Source: Shewanella electrodiphila
GTDB lineage: Bacteria > Pseudomonadota > Gammaproteobacteria > Enterobacterales > Shewanellaceae
Reading direction: 5' to 3'
Assembly: GCF_023283985.1 (NCBI RefSeq)
Contig: NZ_JAKIKU010000006.1
Span: 270,740 to 334,739, forward strand
DNA length: 64,000 bases
The translations under genes and the position numbers were made by a program. This document shows, in pieces, positions 25,885 to 37,714 of the stretch. The first letter of the stretch is position 1; the number at the start of each line of letters is the position of its first letter. A model generated the notes under the pieces. That model did not search any database, was not told the origin of the DNA, and saw only the letters and a list, made by a program, of their open reading frames with translations.

Positions 25885-26904
25885 TTAATTACTGTCTTTA
25901 AATTTAGCCTTTATTTGTAAAATCTCATCTAATTTATCAATAAATAACGGCACTAATTTAGGATCAAAATGACTGCCTGCTTCACGCTCGATTAGTGCAA
26001 GAGCGTCTTCAACTGTCCAGGCTTTTTTATAGGGCCGTTCACTGGTAAGTGCGTCAAATACATCAGCAATGGCAACAATCCTGCCGTATAACGGAATATT
26101 TTCACCACTTAAGCCATTAGGGTAACCACTGCCATCCCATTTCTCATGGTGCGTCAGTGCCACTTCTTTAGCGATGGTCATTAACTCCGAATCTTTATCA
26201 CCAAGGATTTCAGCACCAATTTCACAATGCTTCTTCATCTCTTCAAACTCTTCAAATTCAAGCTTGCCTGGTTTCTTTAGAATGGCGTCTGAGATACCAA
26301 TTTTACCCACATCATGCATGGGCGCTGCATTCATCAATACTTCGGCATCTGCTTCATTAATCCCAGCAGCAAGCGCTAAAACATGAGTGTAATAACTCAT
26401 GCGGATAACATGCATCCCTGTTTCATTATCTTTATATTCAGCTGCACGCCCCAAGCGACGAATAACATTCAATTGGTTTTGGGCAATTTCTGCAGTTTTT
26501 TGCTGTACTTTAATGGCAAGTAATCGGTTTTGATCGGTTAAAGCGAGTTGGGTATGAACACGTCGTTGCACAATAGGTGGATTGAATGGTTTAGTAATAT
26601 AATCAGCAGCGCCTAACTCTAAGCCTTTTAACTCATCGGCAGCAGAGATTTTAGCCGTCACAAATATGACTGGGATATGACGAGTTCTTTCGTCTAGTTT
26701 TAACTGTCTACACACTTCAAAACCATCGATACCTGGCATCATAATATCTAATAAGATTAAATCCAGCTTGATACTACGGGCAATTTTTAACGCTAGCTCA
26801 CCATTTTTAGCAATCTTAATATGATATTCAGACTTTAAAACACCAGCTAAAACATCAATGTTCTCAGGAGTATCATCCACGACTAAAATAGTCTGCTTTT
26901 CCAT
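25885..26904 (-). CDS. Response regulator with HD-GYP c-di-GMP phosphodiesterase domain
   Basis: The 339-residue protein has an N-terminal receiver domain (LVVDDTPENIDVL, Asp in LILLDIMMPG, Lys in YITKPF) and an HD-GYP domain (about 150-330). Key residues are intact: HDVGKIGI, HHEKWDGSGYPNGLSGE and DVFDALTSERPYK. HD-GYP proteins hydrolyse cyclic di-GMP to pGpG or GMP. ATG 26904 is preceded by AAGGAATACCG. It is the last gene of a three-gene minus-strand signalling operon and is the likely output of the hybrid kinase upstream. Confidence 0.94.
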   Translation of the reverse strand: MEKQTILVVDDTPENIDVLAGVLKSEYHIKIAKNGELALKIARSIKLDLILLDIMMPGIDGFEVCRQLKLDERTRHIPVIFVTAKISAADELKGLELGAADYITKPFNPPIVQRRVHTQLALTDQNRLLAIKVQQKTAEIAQNQLNVIRRLGRAAEYKDNETGMHVIRMSYYTHVLALAAGINEADAEVLMNAAPMHDVGKIGISDAILKKPGKLEFEEFEEMKKHCEIGAEILGDKDSELMTIAKEVALTHHEKWDGSGYPNGLSGENIPLYGRIVAIADVFDALTSERPYKKAWTVEDALALIEREAGSHFDPKLVPLFIDKLDEILQIKAKFKDSN

Positions 26905-26963
26905 CGGTATTCCTTATCGTTGCTGAGCTTACTCGCATATTTTCGTAACGTATTTAATCAGAA

Positions 26964-29900
26964 TTAATTAAGCGCCTTTAATTGCTCAATCATTTGCTTA
27001 GCTATTTCCATCGCTGTGTCCAGTTCATACTCGCTTAATTGTTTTTCAAGTAGCTTATAGTTATGTATTAATGGATCTATATTCAAACATTCGCCATGGG
27101 TGTCGAGGTATTCCGTGGCCTCCATGTCGAAACTTTCTAACATCGTCACTAATACTTCTAACGTCCTGATTGCTAATGGCTTATCTAATAATAGTTGAGT
27201 TTTTTGAATTTGTTCTTTTGGCATCAGCAAGGTGATCTCTTCGCAAACGTGTGTTAGTTCAGCACCTACTTCAGACAATAGGCTAAGGTCACTCTCAGTT
27301 AATCCGTGCTCAAGTTGCGCAGCGAATTCAGCTAACTTCTCAGCACCGATACTGCCCGCAACGCCTTTAAGGGTATGCACTAAACGTGCTGCCAATGACT
27401 CATCGTTAACAGCTGTTACACGTGAAAACGCGCCAACAAATCCTGACTGACCGCTAACAAATTTAACCAATAACTTAAGGTATAACCCTTCATTACCTTG
27501 GGTGCGCATTAACCCCATAGCTTTATTGATATGAACAGTATTGATAAATGTCCCGTTCTGAGCTTCACTGCGCCCCCCATCAGCGCTGATATTGTCAACT
27601 CGCGAAGATGTAGTATTAGATGTGTCAGCAGGAGTGGCCACTGGCGTTATTGGCTTGGCAGGTGTTATCCACTTTGCCATCGTAATAAACATCGCCTCGA
27701 CATCAATCGGTTTTGGAATATGGTCATTCATGCCAGCATTTAACGCTTTCTCTCGGTCTCCCGCCATCGCATTCGCCGTCATCGCTAAAATTGGCAAATC
27801 GCTATTTTCTGGTATGCCACGTAATACTGATGTAGCGGTATATCCATCCATAACTGGCATTTGGCAGTCCATAAGAACGCCATCAAAATGTTCAAGGGCA
27901 AGCTTCTCTATTGCTTCCTGTCCATTATTAGCAATCGTTGTCTGAATATGTTTACTGTTAAGTAACTCCTCAACCAACTCTTGATTTAAATCATTATCTT
28001 CTGCAATCAAAATGTTTGCGCCAGCTAATTTGACTAACGCCTTGGAGAGTTCCGATTCATCACGTAAATGACTCAATGGATTGATAGACTCAGCCATAAC
28101 ATAAGACAGCGCTTTCACTAAACTCGATTGCGTCTGGGGCTTAGTTAAAATACTGTCAAAATGTACATCCGCTGCGCTAAAGAGTAAGTCCTCTTTGCCG
28201 TATGCAGTTATCATAATGAGCTTTGGTTTACGATTAGCAGGGAGCTCGCCAATAAATCGAGCAACGTCAACACCAGTAACGTCAGGCATTTGCCAGTCAA
28301 CAATAGCAACATCAGGACTGTCACCTTCCGCTAGAATATCTATCGCTTGTTGACCTCGTTCCAGCGCGTTAACTTTCATTCCGATACGACTGAGTAAATT
28401 CGATAAGATCTCTCTTGCGACCTGGTTATCATCAACCAGTAATACACTTTTGCCTTTAAGATCAGTTATATCTTCGTGATATATAGTCGAAGACGTAATT
28501 GGGCTTAAATCAAATGGTAAGTTGAAACTAAAGGTACTGCCCACGCCAGGTTCACTGGTTAAGCTAATTTGACCACCCATTAACTCTGCAAGGTTTTTAC
28601 AAATCGCTAGGCCTAATCCCGTACCACCGTACTTACGAGTCGTTGAGGCGTCAGCTTGTGAGAACGCATTAAATAGTCGAGACTGCTGCTCTTCTGTCAT
28701 ACCTATTCCAGAGTCCGTCACTGAGAACGTAATGAACGCTTGCTCTGTGGTCAGTTTATCCAGTTTGACAGAAATGATGATGTTGCCTTTTTCGGTAAAT
28801 TTAACCGCATTATTGGCTAAATTTATCAATACCTGACTAACTCGCAGTGAATCACCGAGTAAATTTTCAGGTATGGCATCGTCAATATCAAACAGCAGTT
28901 CAAGCCCTTTTTCGGACACCTTTATGCCAATTAGATTACTGACATTATTGAGCAGTTCATCAATACTGATGTCTATATTTTCAATATCTAACTTGCCCGC
29001 TTCAATTTTTGAAAAGTCGAGAATGTCATTAATAATCCCTAATAATGATTGCGCGGAAGCATTGGTTTTTTCGATATAGTTACGTTGCTGACGATTAAGG
29101 TCTGTTTCTAAGGCAAGATGAGACATGCCGATAATGGCATTCATTGGAGTGCGTATTTCATGACTCATATTGGCTAAAAAGTCACCTTTAGCCTTATTGG
29201 CACTATCCGCTTCTGAGATGGCTTTAGCTAGTTCACGTTCTAACTCTTTCGCCGCATTTACATTAATATGAACACCGCTTATCCGTTCTGGGGTGCCATC
29301 TTCGCGATACTGATAGGTTTGGCCAATGCTAAGGATCCAATCATAACCGCCATCTTTTCGCAGCATTCTGAATTCTTGGCGTAAAACTTTATTTTCACCT
29401 TTTGAAGCAGTCAACTGTTCATTGAGGATCTCAGCTTTATCGTCAGGGTGGATCATATTGGCAAATGTTTCAGCCCCATTGATAAGAGCAGACCATTTAT
29501 CTGCGTTGATACATATATCAAGGCGGTCATAACCTAACATTTGATTGTACATTCGATTAACGACAACGCGGTTCTCATGGGGGTAGAAATCCCACATGCC
29601 CATTTGCGCACTTTTGGCGGCCACTTCGAGTTTTTCTTCCGAATCAAGCAATAAGTTTTCGGCTAACTTTTGTTCAGTGATATCAAATATAGTGCCATCA
29701 AAATGGCCTTCGCCGTGATTCTCTCCTGCTTCAAATTGCGCCATAATTTGCACATATCGCAACTCACCGAATCGATTCAGAATGCGCATGTCTACAAGCA
29801 CTTTTTCGCGATTTAATACGGCATTACGCACAACTTGAAAAAACTTCTCCCCGTCACCATCAATAGCTAAATCAATAAAACGTCTTGAGGCACTTTTACC

Positions 29901-31715
29901 AATAAAATCACTTACAGGATAACCAGTAATATGCTCAAAATTAGGGCTTAAATAGAATATAGTGAAATTATTAGTGTCTATATCAACATAATTACACCGA
30001 AATACAGCTCCCTGTATGTTCTCTACCAAGGTTTGATATTGTTGCTGATTTTTCAACATTTCAGCTCTAACAATTTCTTGATCGTTAATATCAAGCAGTG
30101 ACAAGCGAATTTCAGTTAACTTGCCCTCTTCTGTAAACTCTGTGCGCACGGTTAACGAAACTGCCAATACTTTTCCTGATTGAGAGATTAAATCTAGTCG
30201 AGCATCAGAAGTATCAATACCTTTTATTGCAGCATCAAAAATCTGTAGACCTTCACCATCTTTGGCCCCTAACACATCATGCCAAGTTAAATCGGTAAAA
30301 GCGGTTCGGTCATAGCCAGTAATATCAGCAAATTGTTTATTATGTTTAGTAAATTTACCGTTAATATCTAAAGTGGCATAGGCCACTGCAGAGTTCTCGT
30401 ATAAATCCCATAATCGATGCTCACGCTCTTGCAAATCTTTGGTGCGAATGGATATGGTTTTTTCCAGCCTTTCATTACTCACTTGTAATCGAAGCAGCAC
30501 GTGGCGACTCAGCCATAAAGTCGCCAAGGTAATTAAAATGCAAGACACAGCAATAACGCTTATCAGGATAAGAATAATCGCTTTAAAGTACTGATAATTG
30601 CTGCTTGCTTCTTTAATAGACATTTCAGTGACAATGCCAAAACCATAACGGTTATCCCATTTCCAAGCGCCAATGACATCAACGCCTAAATAGTTTCTAT
30701 AACGCTCGTTACTATTGCCATTCAACTGTAGAGTTACCTGCTTAGCGGCATAGGTCAGTGTCTTATCATCATGGTTTTCATCTGCTGGTGACGCTAAGGT
30801 CAATTTTTTTAAGGGGTCTGTGACGCGAAAGTTTAATACTGACAATTGGCCTTGTTCAAGCAAGCCAAGAGGAACTAAGTCTTCCTCAAAACGGCTATGG
30901 GATAACATTCGCCCTTTAGAATCGACAAAATAAGATTCGCCCGTATCCCCTACTATAGCGCTCTGAGTAAGTGTAGAAAACTCTAAATAAGGGTCAATTC
31001 TTAAGGCTAGTACTGCGCTGATAGTGCCATCATCTTGGGCAATAGGACTGAGTACAAACATGGTAGGTGTATCTTCACGCTCAACTCCATACGGGTTTTT
31101 TAATATAATGTCTGAACGCATTGGCGGTGTAATTACGATATTTCCGCTGACAGCTTCGGCAAACAAATTCGGATGTTCGCGCTTAACAATATTAGTTACG
31201 CCAAGGTTGCTATCTCGACTTGAAGCAATATTGTCTCCTTCTAGCGTGATGATAAAAAAACCTAACGAGCCAAAAGACAAGCTATAACGGTTATAAGCAT
31301 CACGAGACCATTGGAGGTGCTCGCTATCCAACAATAATTCGGAATCGGTACCAATTTCTATAAGTTCCTTTGTTCGTAATTGCAGCAAAGGATTTGTAGC
31401 AACCGTTCTGACTCTGTCTTCCCAGCCTTTAACCCAAGATGACAACGCGGCATCCGTCGTCAAGGCAACTGACTTTAATGCAAGTCCACTCCTTTGCAAA
31501 TCATGTTTATAAGCCACATTTAGCCCAATCGCAGAAATAGAGGATATCAATGCTAGAAAACAGAACACAATAGAACCGATATAAACTCGATTACGACCAT
31601 TTTCAAAAAAACGAGAAATATCTTCATTCGCTTCAGAACGTAATCGAACGAATAACCAGAACAAGTAAAACAAGAGCCCCAGTGACAAAAATAATAACGT
31701 GCTATTCATATCCAT
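26964..31715 (-). CDS. Large membrane hybrid sensor histidine kinase (PAS, HisKA, HATPase, REC-REC-HPt)
   Basis: About 1583 residues. N-terminal membrane helices (about 5-22 and 45-68) and another near 385-410 bracket a periplasmic dCache-like sensor. Then come three PAS-type domains (about 430-860), HisKA ([15 protein letters not shown]), HATPase ([19 protein letters not shown]), two receiver domains (DWQMPDVTG and DCQMPVMDG) and a C-terminal HPt ([12 protein letters not shown]). All phospho-accepting His and Asp residues are present, so a full phosphorelay is possible in one protein. ATG 31715 has AGGA six bases upstream. It lies between the soluble REC-kinase and the HD-GYP regulator. Confidence 0.93.
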   Translation of the reverse strand: MDMNSTLLFLSLGLLFYLFWLFVRLRSEANEDISRFFENGRNRVYIGSIVFCFLALISSISAIGLNVAYKHDLQRSGLALKSVALTTDAALSSWVKGWEDRVRTVATNPLLQLRTKELIEIGTDSELLLDSEHLQWSRDAYNRYSLSFGSLGFFIITLEGDNIASSRDSNLGVTNIVKREHPNLFAEAVSGNIVITPPMRSDIILKNPYGVEREDTPTMFVLSPIAQDDGTISAVLALRIDPYLEFSTLTQSAIVGDTGESYFVDSKGRMLSHSRFEEDLVPLGLLEQGQLSVLNFRVTDPLKKLTLASPADENHDDKTLTYAAKQVTLQLNGNSNERYRNYLGVDVIGAWKWDNRYGFGIVTEMSIKEASSNYQYFKAIILILISVIAVSCILITLATLWLSRHVLLRLQVSNERLEKTISIRTKDLQEREHRLWDLYENSAVAYATLDINGKFTKHNKQFADITGYDRTAFTDLTWHDVLGAKDGEGLQIFDAAIKGIDTSDARLDLISQSGKVLAVSLTVRTEFTEEGKLTEIRLSLLDINDQEIVRAEMLKNQQQYQTLVENIQGAVFRCNYVDIDTNNFTIFYLSPNFEHITGYPVSDFIGKSASRRFIDLAIDGDGEKFFQVVRNAVLNREKVLVDMRILNRFGELRYVQIMAQFEAGENHGEGHFDGTIFDITEQKLAENLLLDSEEKLEVAAKSAQMGMWDFYPHENRVVVNRMYNQMLGYDRLDICINADKWSALINGAETFANMIHPDDKAEILNEQLTASKGENKVLRQEFRMLRKDGGYDWILSIGQTYQYREDGTPERISGVHINVNAAKELERELAKAISEADSANKAKGDFLANMSHEIRTPMNAIIGMSHLALETDLNRQQRNYIEKTNASAQSLLGIINDILDFSKIEAGKLDIENIDISIDELLNNVSNLIGIKVSEKGLELLFDIDDAIPENLLGDSLRVSQVLINLANNAVKFTEKGNIIISVKLDKLTTEQAFITFSVTDSGIGMTEEQQSRLFNAFSQADASTTRKYGGTGLGLAICKNLAELMGGQISLTSEPGVGSTFSFNLPFDLSPITSSTIYHEDITDLKGKSVLLVDDNQVAREILSNLLSRIGMKVNALERGQQAIDILAEGDSPDVAIVDWQMPDVTGVDVARFIGELPANRKPKLIMITAYGKEDLLFSAADVHFDSILTKPQTQSSLVKALSYVMAESINPLSHLRDESELSKALVKLAGANILIAEDNDLNQELVEELLNSKHIQTTIANNGQEAIEKLALEHFDGVLMDCQMPVMDGYTATSVLRGIPENSDLPILAMTANAMAGDREKALNAGMNDHIPKPIDVEAMFITMAKWITPAKPITPVATPADTSNTTSSRVDNISADGGRSEAQNGTFINTVHINKAMGLMRTQGNEGLYLKLLVKFVSGQSGFVGAFSRVTAVNDESLAARLVHTLKGVAGSIGAEKLAEFAAQLEHGLTESDLSLLSEVGAELTHVCEEITLLMPKEQIQKTQLLLDKPLAIRTLEVLVTMLESFDMEATEYLDTHGECLNIDPLIHNYKLLEKQLSEYELDTAMEIAKQMIEQLKALN

Positions 31716-31765
31716 CTGCAATCCTAAACCTGCTCATTCGACTTAACCCTATAAAATCAACTTGG

Positions 31766-33361
31766 TTAATGCGGTAAAAAAACTGAAATATTAGTGGTAT
31801 TGTTTTCATCATCGACGCTCAGCGACACTTTACCTCGTTGAGCTTCTGCAAGGAGTTTAGCTGAGTAAGTACCTATGCCTGTGCCATTATCCTTTCCAGC
31901 TGAGGTATATTTTTGCCAAAAGGTGTCACGGATCTCTTTATCAACAACGCCAAGGTTTTGAATGCTTATTCGCAGCATAGGTGCAGCGTTATCTTCATCT
32001 TCTGAGCGAGATAGAGAAATTGATACTCGAGTTTTATTTGGCGCAGCCTCGCAGGCATTTTTAAGCAAGTTAAATAACATCGAATAACTGAGGCTCTCAT
32101 CCCCCATCACTTGATAATCTTCATCACCATTTTCTTCGCAATCTAGGTATATCAGTAGATGTTTTACTTGGAAGGTTTTCTTCAACACTGCAATCATTTT
32201 TTGCAGCAAGTTGATGATTGAAAATGGTTTTGGCTGCAAGTTAAATCGACCGGTTTCAATCTTGTAAAGCTCACTAGACATATTGATCATATTCAGTAAT
32301 TGAAATGACATGTCTTCAGCAATATCAGCATTTTCATGGTTGCTTTTAGAAATATGGGGGTCATGTTTGATTTGCTCAATCAGTGCCATCAATCCAGCTA
32401 TTGGACCTTTTAAATCATGCTGTAACACCTGTTGAACCTCTTGTTTCAACTTTTCGGTGGCCACCATATTGTCAAAGTCGGATTGCAGATTCTTATGCAT
32501 CAGCACATAAGCCATGAGGTTTCTAACCCTCAATCTTAATAACTCTGGTTGTATCGGCTTACTAATAAAATCTACAGCGCCACCATCAAGTCCTTGCACT
32601 TGATACTTATCTTCTGTCAGTGCTGTTACAAAGATAACAGGAGTATGGGTGGATTGAGGGTGCTCACGAAGCCGTTTTAATACTTCGAAGCCGTCCATCT
32701 CTGGCATCATAATATCTAGCAAAATTAAATCAGGCGGGTTATCAGACTGAGCAATCTCAATGGCTTTTTGACCATTTTTTGCCAGCTTAACTTGATAGTC
32801 ATCTTTTAGTAGGCCGCCAATTAAAGTGAGGTTTTCAGTGGTATCGTCCACCACTAATACTGAAGACTTTTTGATTTTATTTGTCGTTGAGATGTCTTGT
32901 GGATGCTCATCTTGTTGTAAGCTGTCTAGCGGATTATCAACTAACTCTTTTGCAGTAATTGAAGAAACTTTATTACTGATTTGACCTTGTAAGCATTGCA
33001 ACACTCTTTGCTGCAAGGTAGCAGTAGTAAAAGGTTTAATAACAAGATCAGTAACCCCTTTACTAATGGCGGCGCTAACCCTTTCTCTTGCAGCTTCGGC
33101 CGTTATCATTAAAAAAGGCAGGTGTTGCCACTTAGGAGTCTGCCTTACTTCGCAGAGCAATTCGATACCTGTCATCACCGGCATATTCCAATCAGAAATG
33201 ATCAGATCGATATGATAGTTTTGCAGTATTTTTAGTGCCTTGGCACCATTCTCTGCTTGATAAACATGACCAATACCAAAACGTTTGAGCTGATCGGAGC
33301 TGATTTTTCGGATGGCATCCATATCATCAACAATTAACACATTTTTCTTTGATAACTCCAT
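31766..33361 (-). CDS. Soluble double-receiver histidine kinase (REC-REC-HisKA-HATPase)
   Basis: The 531-residue protein has no membrane segment. Receiver 1 (about 5-125) has NVLIVDDMDAIRK with Asp in IISDWNMPVM; receiver 2 (about 165-285) has LVVDDTTENL with Asp in LLDIMMPEMDG. A kinase core follows: H-box LQHDLKGPIAGL (about residue 322), N-box LLKNACEAAP and G-box GTGIGTYSAKLL. Receivers preceding a kinase suggest it accepts signals from other relays. It is the first gene of the operon with the hybrid kinase and HD-GYP regulator; only about 50-60 bp separate the genes. Confidence 0.92.
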   Translation of the reverse strand: MELSKKNVLIVDDMDAIRKISSDQLKRFGIGHVYQAENGAKALKILQNYHIDLIISDWNMPVMTGIELLCEVRQTPKWQHLPFLMITAEAARERVSAAISKGVTDLVIKPFTTATLQQRVLQCLQGQISNKVSSITAKELVDNPLDSLQQDEHPQDISTTNKIKKSSVLVVDDTTENLTLIGGLLKDDYQVKLAKNGQKAIEIAQSDNPPDLILLDIMMPEMDGFEVLKRLREHPQSTHTPVIFVTALTEDKYQVQGLDGGAVDFISKPIQPELLRLRVRNLMAYVLMHKNLQSDFDNMVATEKLKQEVQQVLQHDLKGPIAGLMALIEQIKHDPHISKSNHENADIAEDMSFQLLNMINMSSELYKIETGRFNLQPKPFSIINLLQKMIAVLKKTFQVKHLLIYLDCEENGDEDYQVMGDESLSYSMLFNLLKNACEAAPNKTRVSISLSRSEDEDNAAPMLRISIQNLGVVDKEIRDTFWQKYTSAGKDNGTGIGTYSAKLLAEAQRGKVSLSVDDENNTTNISVFLPH

Positions 33362-33423
33362 GTGACCTCTTCTAAGCAGATTCAATCACTTTACTCAACG
33401 AAAGGTAAAGTTTGAGTCACTTA

Positions 33424-34086
33424 TTATTCTTTTTCATTCTGAGACATTTTGGCACCCACTAAACTTGCAACAATAATCGCCATATAGAACTGGCCAAATA
33501 TGGCTTCAAAGAATGCAAAAAAACGGGCTATTGGTATCGCAGGGGTTATCTCTCCATACCCCACAGTAGAAAGCGTTATATAGCTGTAATAAATCACCAA
33601 AGATAAATTATCAGTCCACTTTTTCACTTCTACGCCATTAAAGGCGACACCAAATATTTCAATAATCAGTAGGTAAATAAATGCCCAAATAAGCCCTAAA
33701 AGTAAAAATATACAGATAGAGCCAATAATTTGGTTTGATGAAATTTTGCCGCTAAAAATAACTTGTTTGGCCGCGCGCCAAGTTGCTGCAATTAAGAAAG
33801 ATAATATGGTGAGTAAACCAAGAATATCGAGGTTCAATAATTCAAAAACTGAACCAATGCTGGCAAATAATAAGGTTGTTATCATTAAGCCAAAAGTTGA
33901 GCGTATCCATTTTTTGTTGGCGCCTAAGCCAATAACTGAAATGGATAAACTCATTACCGTTGTAGCAACAACGATCATTTGCCCCGAATCAAAAAACTGC
34001 TCGACGAGTGCCGCACTTAATAACACTAAAACTAAAGACCCCAGTAAATAACTAAAGTTGTCTTCTTGCGACATAGGGGTACCCAT
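33424..34086 (-). CDS. Potassium-channel-family protein (two-helix pore type)
   Basis: The 220-residue membrane protein has N-terminal hydrophobic helices and a C-terminal pore module: helix, then SYITLSTVGYGEITP with the K+ selectivity filter TVGYG, then the inner helix. There is no cytosolic RCK/TrkA-N domain. ATG 34086 has AAGGA nine bases upstream, which overlaps the end of the AI-2E transporter gene only 7 bp away, so the two genes are probably cotranscribed. Confidence 0.9.
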   Translation of the reverse strand: MGTPMSQEDNFSYLLGSLVLVLLSAALVEQFFDSGQMIVVATTVMSLSISVIGLGANKKWIRSTFGLMITTLLFASIGSVFELLNLDILGLLTILSFLIAATWRAAKQVIFSGKISSNQIIGSICIFLLLGLIWAFIYLLIIEIFGVAFNGVEVKKWTDNLSLVIYYSYITLSTVGYGEITPAIPIARFFAFFEAIFGQFYMAIIVASLVGAKMSQNEKE

Positions 34087-34092
34087 CAACTA

Positions 34093-35211
34093 TTATCCTT
34101 CGGTTTTTTCAATTTCTGGAAGTAATGCTTCAGTATCCACTTCTGCAGTTTCGACCACTAACCATGCAGTAAATAACTTGTAACTCAATGCCAGTACAAC
34201 AGCACCAACAAACAAGCCAACAATCCCTGACAAAATCATTCCGCCAATGGCACCTAATAAGATGACTAACATTGGAATATCAACACCACGCCCCATGAGC
34301 ATAGGTTTCAAGAAGGCATCACTTGCGCTCACAAGAATACTCCAAATCATAAACAGAATTGCCGTTGTTGAAGACTCAACACTGAATACATAAGCAATGA
34401 TAGGACCTAAAATTAAAATTGGCGGCAATTGGATAATGGCTAAAATAAGTACCATAAGCATCCAGATCCCAGTACCAGGGACACCTGCTAGCCCTAGGCC
34501 CACTCCCGCGAGAATAGATTGAATAAAGGCAACACCAATGACCCCTTGCACCACACTTCTGACTGTCGCAACAGCAAGAGCTGAAAACTCTTCGCCGTGT
34601 TTTCCAGCAAGTCGCACTGACACTTTGTGGAACATTTGATTTGAGCCTTCAGCTTTGCCCATAAACACGCCAGCAATAATAATGGATATTAAAAACTGTA
34701 ATACGGTCATGCCAAAGCTACCAAAAGCACCCGCGGCCTTGGTTGAAAAAGCTTTTATCTCGTCAGCGTAGGTTTTTACCAGCATCTCAATATCTGAATT
34801 GGCAGAAGACCAAAAGTTATATAACTTGTCACCGATTAACGGTAAGTCTGCGACAGACTCTTTTGGCGCTGGGATCTCCAAAGTGCCATCATGCACTTCA
34901 GCGACAAAATCTTGTGTACTTGACACTATTGCGCCAGAAAACAGTACTGTGGGTGCAATTAAAGAAGCTAAACATAGCAGCGTGATTAATAAACTAGACT
35001 TAGCCACTGTCAGTTTAAGCTTGCGGCTAATAAGCTTAACGACTGGATATAAGGCAATCGCAATAATACCGCCCCACAGAATAGGCATAATGAAAGGCTG
35101 AACAATTTTAAAACACCACACCACCATGATAAAAATTAGTACAATTTTTATCGCGGCATCTACAGCTGCATGAGTAAACTCTGCAGAGGTCGAAATTGGT
35201 TTATCACTCAT
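34093..35211 (-). CDS. AI-2E (PerM/YdiK) family transporter
   Basis: The 372-residue protein has about seven to eight membrane helices in the arrangement of the AI-2E family, with the PIGAIGG-like region here reading LGAIGGMILSGIVGLFVGA near the C-terminus. Members export various small molecules; autoinducer-2 export is proved only for some, so the substrate is unknown. It starts at ATG 35211 and lies 7 bp upstream of the K+ channel gene. Confidence 0.88.
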   Translation of the reverse strand: MSDKPISTSAEFTHAAVDAAIKIVLIFIMVVWCFKIVQPFIMPILWGGIIAIALYPVVKLISRKLKLTVAKSSLLITLLCLASLIAPTVLFSGAIVSSTQDFVAEVHDGTLEIPAPKESVADLPLIGDKLYNFWSSANSDIEMLVKTYADEIKAFSTKAAGAFGSFGMTVLQFLISIIIAGVFMGKAEGSNQMFHKVSVRLAGKHGEEFSALAVATVRSVVQGVIGVAFIQSILAGVGLGLAGVPGTGIWMLMVLILAIIQLPPILILGPIIAYVFSVESSTTAILFMIWSILVSASDAFLKPMLMGRGVDIPMLVILLGAIGGMILSGIVGLFVGAVVLALSYKLFTAWLVVETAEVDTEALLPEIEKTEG

Positions 35212-35502
35212 ATATGTCTATCCCTGGTTTAGTGTCATTCCATTTAAAAGTAAATTTAACAACTCAAGATGTCAGCACTGCGTTGCTAAGCTATTTAAAC
35301 AAAAGTAATTTCGAAACAATTCTGATTAAAAATATAGCGCAACTGAGGCAATAAAACATCCGCAACAACACAAAAACATTTCATTATCCATCAGTAGTTT
35401 AATAAAAGAACATTAAAATCTGCATATGTGTATTTTTACGATATAAAACGATGAGTTAATCCACTAAATTAAAGCGTTTAAATAGGGCGCCTTAGATCGC
35501 TA

Positions 35503-36597
35503 TTAATCTATTGAGATGTTTTGACGAAACACTCTAGGAGAGTGCCCAGACATTCGCTTAAATGCCCTTGAGAAGTGAGCAACATCAGAATAACCTAATG
35601 TCGCAGAGATTTGAGTCACTGAAATGGCACCATCAGACAGCATTTCTTTTGCCTGTTTAAAACAAATGCCCTCTACCATTTGCCTATAACTCATTCCTTC
35701 TTCGCTTAATCTTCTTTGAAGCGTGCGGACACTGAGCCCAAGTAAATCGGCAGCCGTTGTAACGGGAATGCGCCCCAAAGACAAATAAGGCAATAAAGCA
35801 AATTGCAGGCTTTCAACAAAACCTTTAGGGCCTTCAACAACCGGGCTCATCAACTGTTGCCAGCCATTTTTCAGCTTCACTTTTCCAGCAAGTACCGAGT
35901 CAGAAATGCTCAATGCGGTAACTTGCCTACCATAAAACACCTGTGGCTGATTAAGTTTAAGGACGTTGAGGTAATCGACTTCAGTTGCTGACTGCAAAGC
36001 AATATCAGCAGGCTGCCATTGAGCCTGAGTGAGTGAGCGTACAAGCTCCACCATCATGGTAAGCGCAAATTGCTCAGCCACACTACTTTCAATAGGATCA
36101 TTTTTTAAGCGATGCCTAACAAACCAGACTTTACCCAAGCCTGTTTTAAGATGAACATTGGTTTGCTTTGACTCTAAATTAACCACATGGGTAAAATCGA
36201 CAATAGCTTGTTTAACAGTGCCATTCAGCGTGATCTTAGCTAAGTGCTGAGGAACAAAAATAGTGCGAGCGACTTGAAATAACCACTCAGAAAAGCGCTT
36301 ACTGCCAAGTTTAGCAGAGATTAATTTAAGTAAATTGAGTACTGCTTGTTCAGAAACATAATCATGATTAGAAGTTAATAAACTGGCAGGTAAACCAGCT
36401 TGCTCAATGAGTGGATAGACATTGTTATCAAAGTCTTTAAGTCTAGCGACAAAGGGCGCAATATACTCAGCTCTTAATAGCGGAATAAAAGCGCCTTCTA
36501 ATCCCGCATCGACAGCAGCGATTGAAGTCTCAACTTTGTTTGAGCTCATAACGCCTGTTGAAGAGGTAAGCTTTTTAGCATGACGTTTTGACTGCAT
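35503..36597 (-). CDS. AraC-family transcriptional regulator (OruR/ArgR-like architecture)
   Basis: The 364-residue protein has an N-terminal arabinose-binding-superfamily-type domain (about 35-220) and a C-terminal AraC double helix-turn-helix (about 275-360). Recognisable motifs are LSVRTLQRRLSEEGMSY, ISATLGYSDVAHFSRAFK and HSPRVFRQ. It lies beside the DUF2955/HlyD efflux pair on the same strand but downstream of it. It may regulate that pair or a distant target. Confidence 0.9.
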   Translation of the reverse strand: MQSKRHAKKLTSSTGVMSSNKVETSIAAVDAGLEGAFIPLLRAEYIAPFVARLKDFDNNVYPLIEQAGLPASLLTSNHDYVSEQAVLNLLKLISAKLGSKRFSEWLFQVARTIFVPQHLAKITLNGTVKQAIVDFTHVVNLESKQTNVHLKTGLGKVWFVRHRLKNDPIESSVAEQFALTMMVELVRSLTQAQWQPADIALQSATEVDYLNVLKLNQPQVFYGRQVTALSISDSVLAGKVKLKNGWQQLMSPVVEGPKGFVESLQFALLPYLSLGRIPVTTAADLLGLSVRTLQRRLSEEGMSYRQMVEGICFKQAKEMLSDGAISVTQISATLGYSDVAHFSRAFKRMSGHSPRVFRQNISID

Positions 36598-36664
36598 TAT
36601 TATTACCTCTCACTTAGCTGCGTTTACAACAAGGTTAAGCTTCCTTATTTCCATATTTATTTAC

Positions 36665-37714
36665 TTATACAGCGCTTCTTTTAGTCAAAAACTTCCAATT
36701 ACGAGTCTCTAAAAAGAAGGATGCAACAACCATATAAACTCCCACCATAAACAATTGCGCTATACGGATATAAAAGTTTGTCGCAACATCCGCATCGGTG
36801 GAGGATGCAGTCGAACCAACGACCACAAGCAACGCAGAAAATATACCAGCAAAGATAGGCGCTTTAGCGGGATCGGAATATATTTTTTGACTGAAAAAAA
36901 GTGCGCATATCATCGCTAAGCCAACATAAAAAACTAACTCAGGCACGATAACAAGCAGGTTATAAAACACCACTGCCAATGCACCGCCAATGCCATTAGT
37001 TATCAATAAAAACAGGCTGACTTTTACACTTTTACTTCCTGCTGATTGCAACGATAAAATCGCAATAAAAATCATCGTTAATAGTGCACCTGTGATTTCA
37101 AAAAAATAGAAAAAGGTGATAACTGGAAATGCGATGATTAACGCCCTAACAGACTCATAAAGGCGTTGGTCATTGGTCAAACCTGCGGCAATATGCGTTT
37201 CACGATTGGGAGATAAATCAGGTAATAAAATATGCAGCAGAGTAAAAATCAATACCGCCACTACACCAGAGAAGCTCAACCCGACTCCAACAACAATCGC
37301 TGCACCTGGGTGCAATATACCCAAGTAAGGTAAAACCAAAGTTGAAACAATCAAAATAGTGGCAAAGAAATTCCACTTAGGATCAGAAAATAAGTAATAA
37401 GCCCACAGCATCAATAACGCTAATAAAGGTAGTAAGACTAATGGATACTGCACCGGCCCAAAGCTGACCAACCAAGCAATGGCAATCGTAACCACCATTG
37501 ATATTAATAATTCATAGACTGTTTGTACCGTAGGCTCAGTTCTATCCACTAAAAACTTAGCCACAAGCACGGGAACAATAAAAGCCAATTGCCAAGCAAA
37601 TATCGCTGAAATAGTCACAGCTAAACCGATACCCAGAGTGAAGCGAAGCACTCGACGTGTAAAAATCGCTTCTTCTAGGACAGGATCAATTGTAGCTGCT
37701 GCTTTATCTGACAT
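36665..37714 (-). CDS. DUF2955/FUSC-like inner-membrane protein, efflux component
   Basis: The 349-residue protein has about ten hydrophobic segments and resembles the fusaric-acid-resistance/AaeB-type and DUF2955 membrane proteins. Its start overlaps the end of the HlyD gene by 11 bp, indicating translational coupling. Together they would form an inner-membrane pump plus periplasmic adaptor, probably joining a separate TolC. Substrates of this type are often aromatic acids or drugs; here unknown. Confidence 0.85.
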   Translation of the reverse strand: MSDKAAATIDPVLEEAIFTRRVLRFTLGIGLAVTISAIFAWQLAFIVPVLVAKFLVDRTEPTVQTVYELLISMVVTIAIAWLVSFGPVQYPLVLLPLLALLMLWAYYLFSDPKWNFFATILIVSTLVLPYLGILHPGAAIVVGVGLSFSGVVAVLIFTLLHILLPDLSPNRETHIAAGLTNDQRLYESVRALIIAFPVITFFYFFEITGALLTMIFIAILSLQSAGSKSVKVSLFLLITNGIGGALAVVFYNLLVIVPELVFYVGLAMICALFFSQKIYSDPAKAPIFAGIFSALLVVVGSTASSTDADVATNFYIRIAQLFMVGVYMVVASFFLETRNWKFLTKRSAV

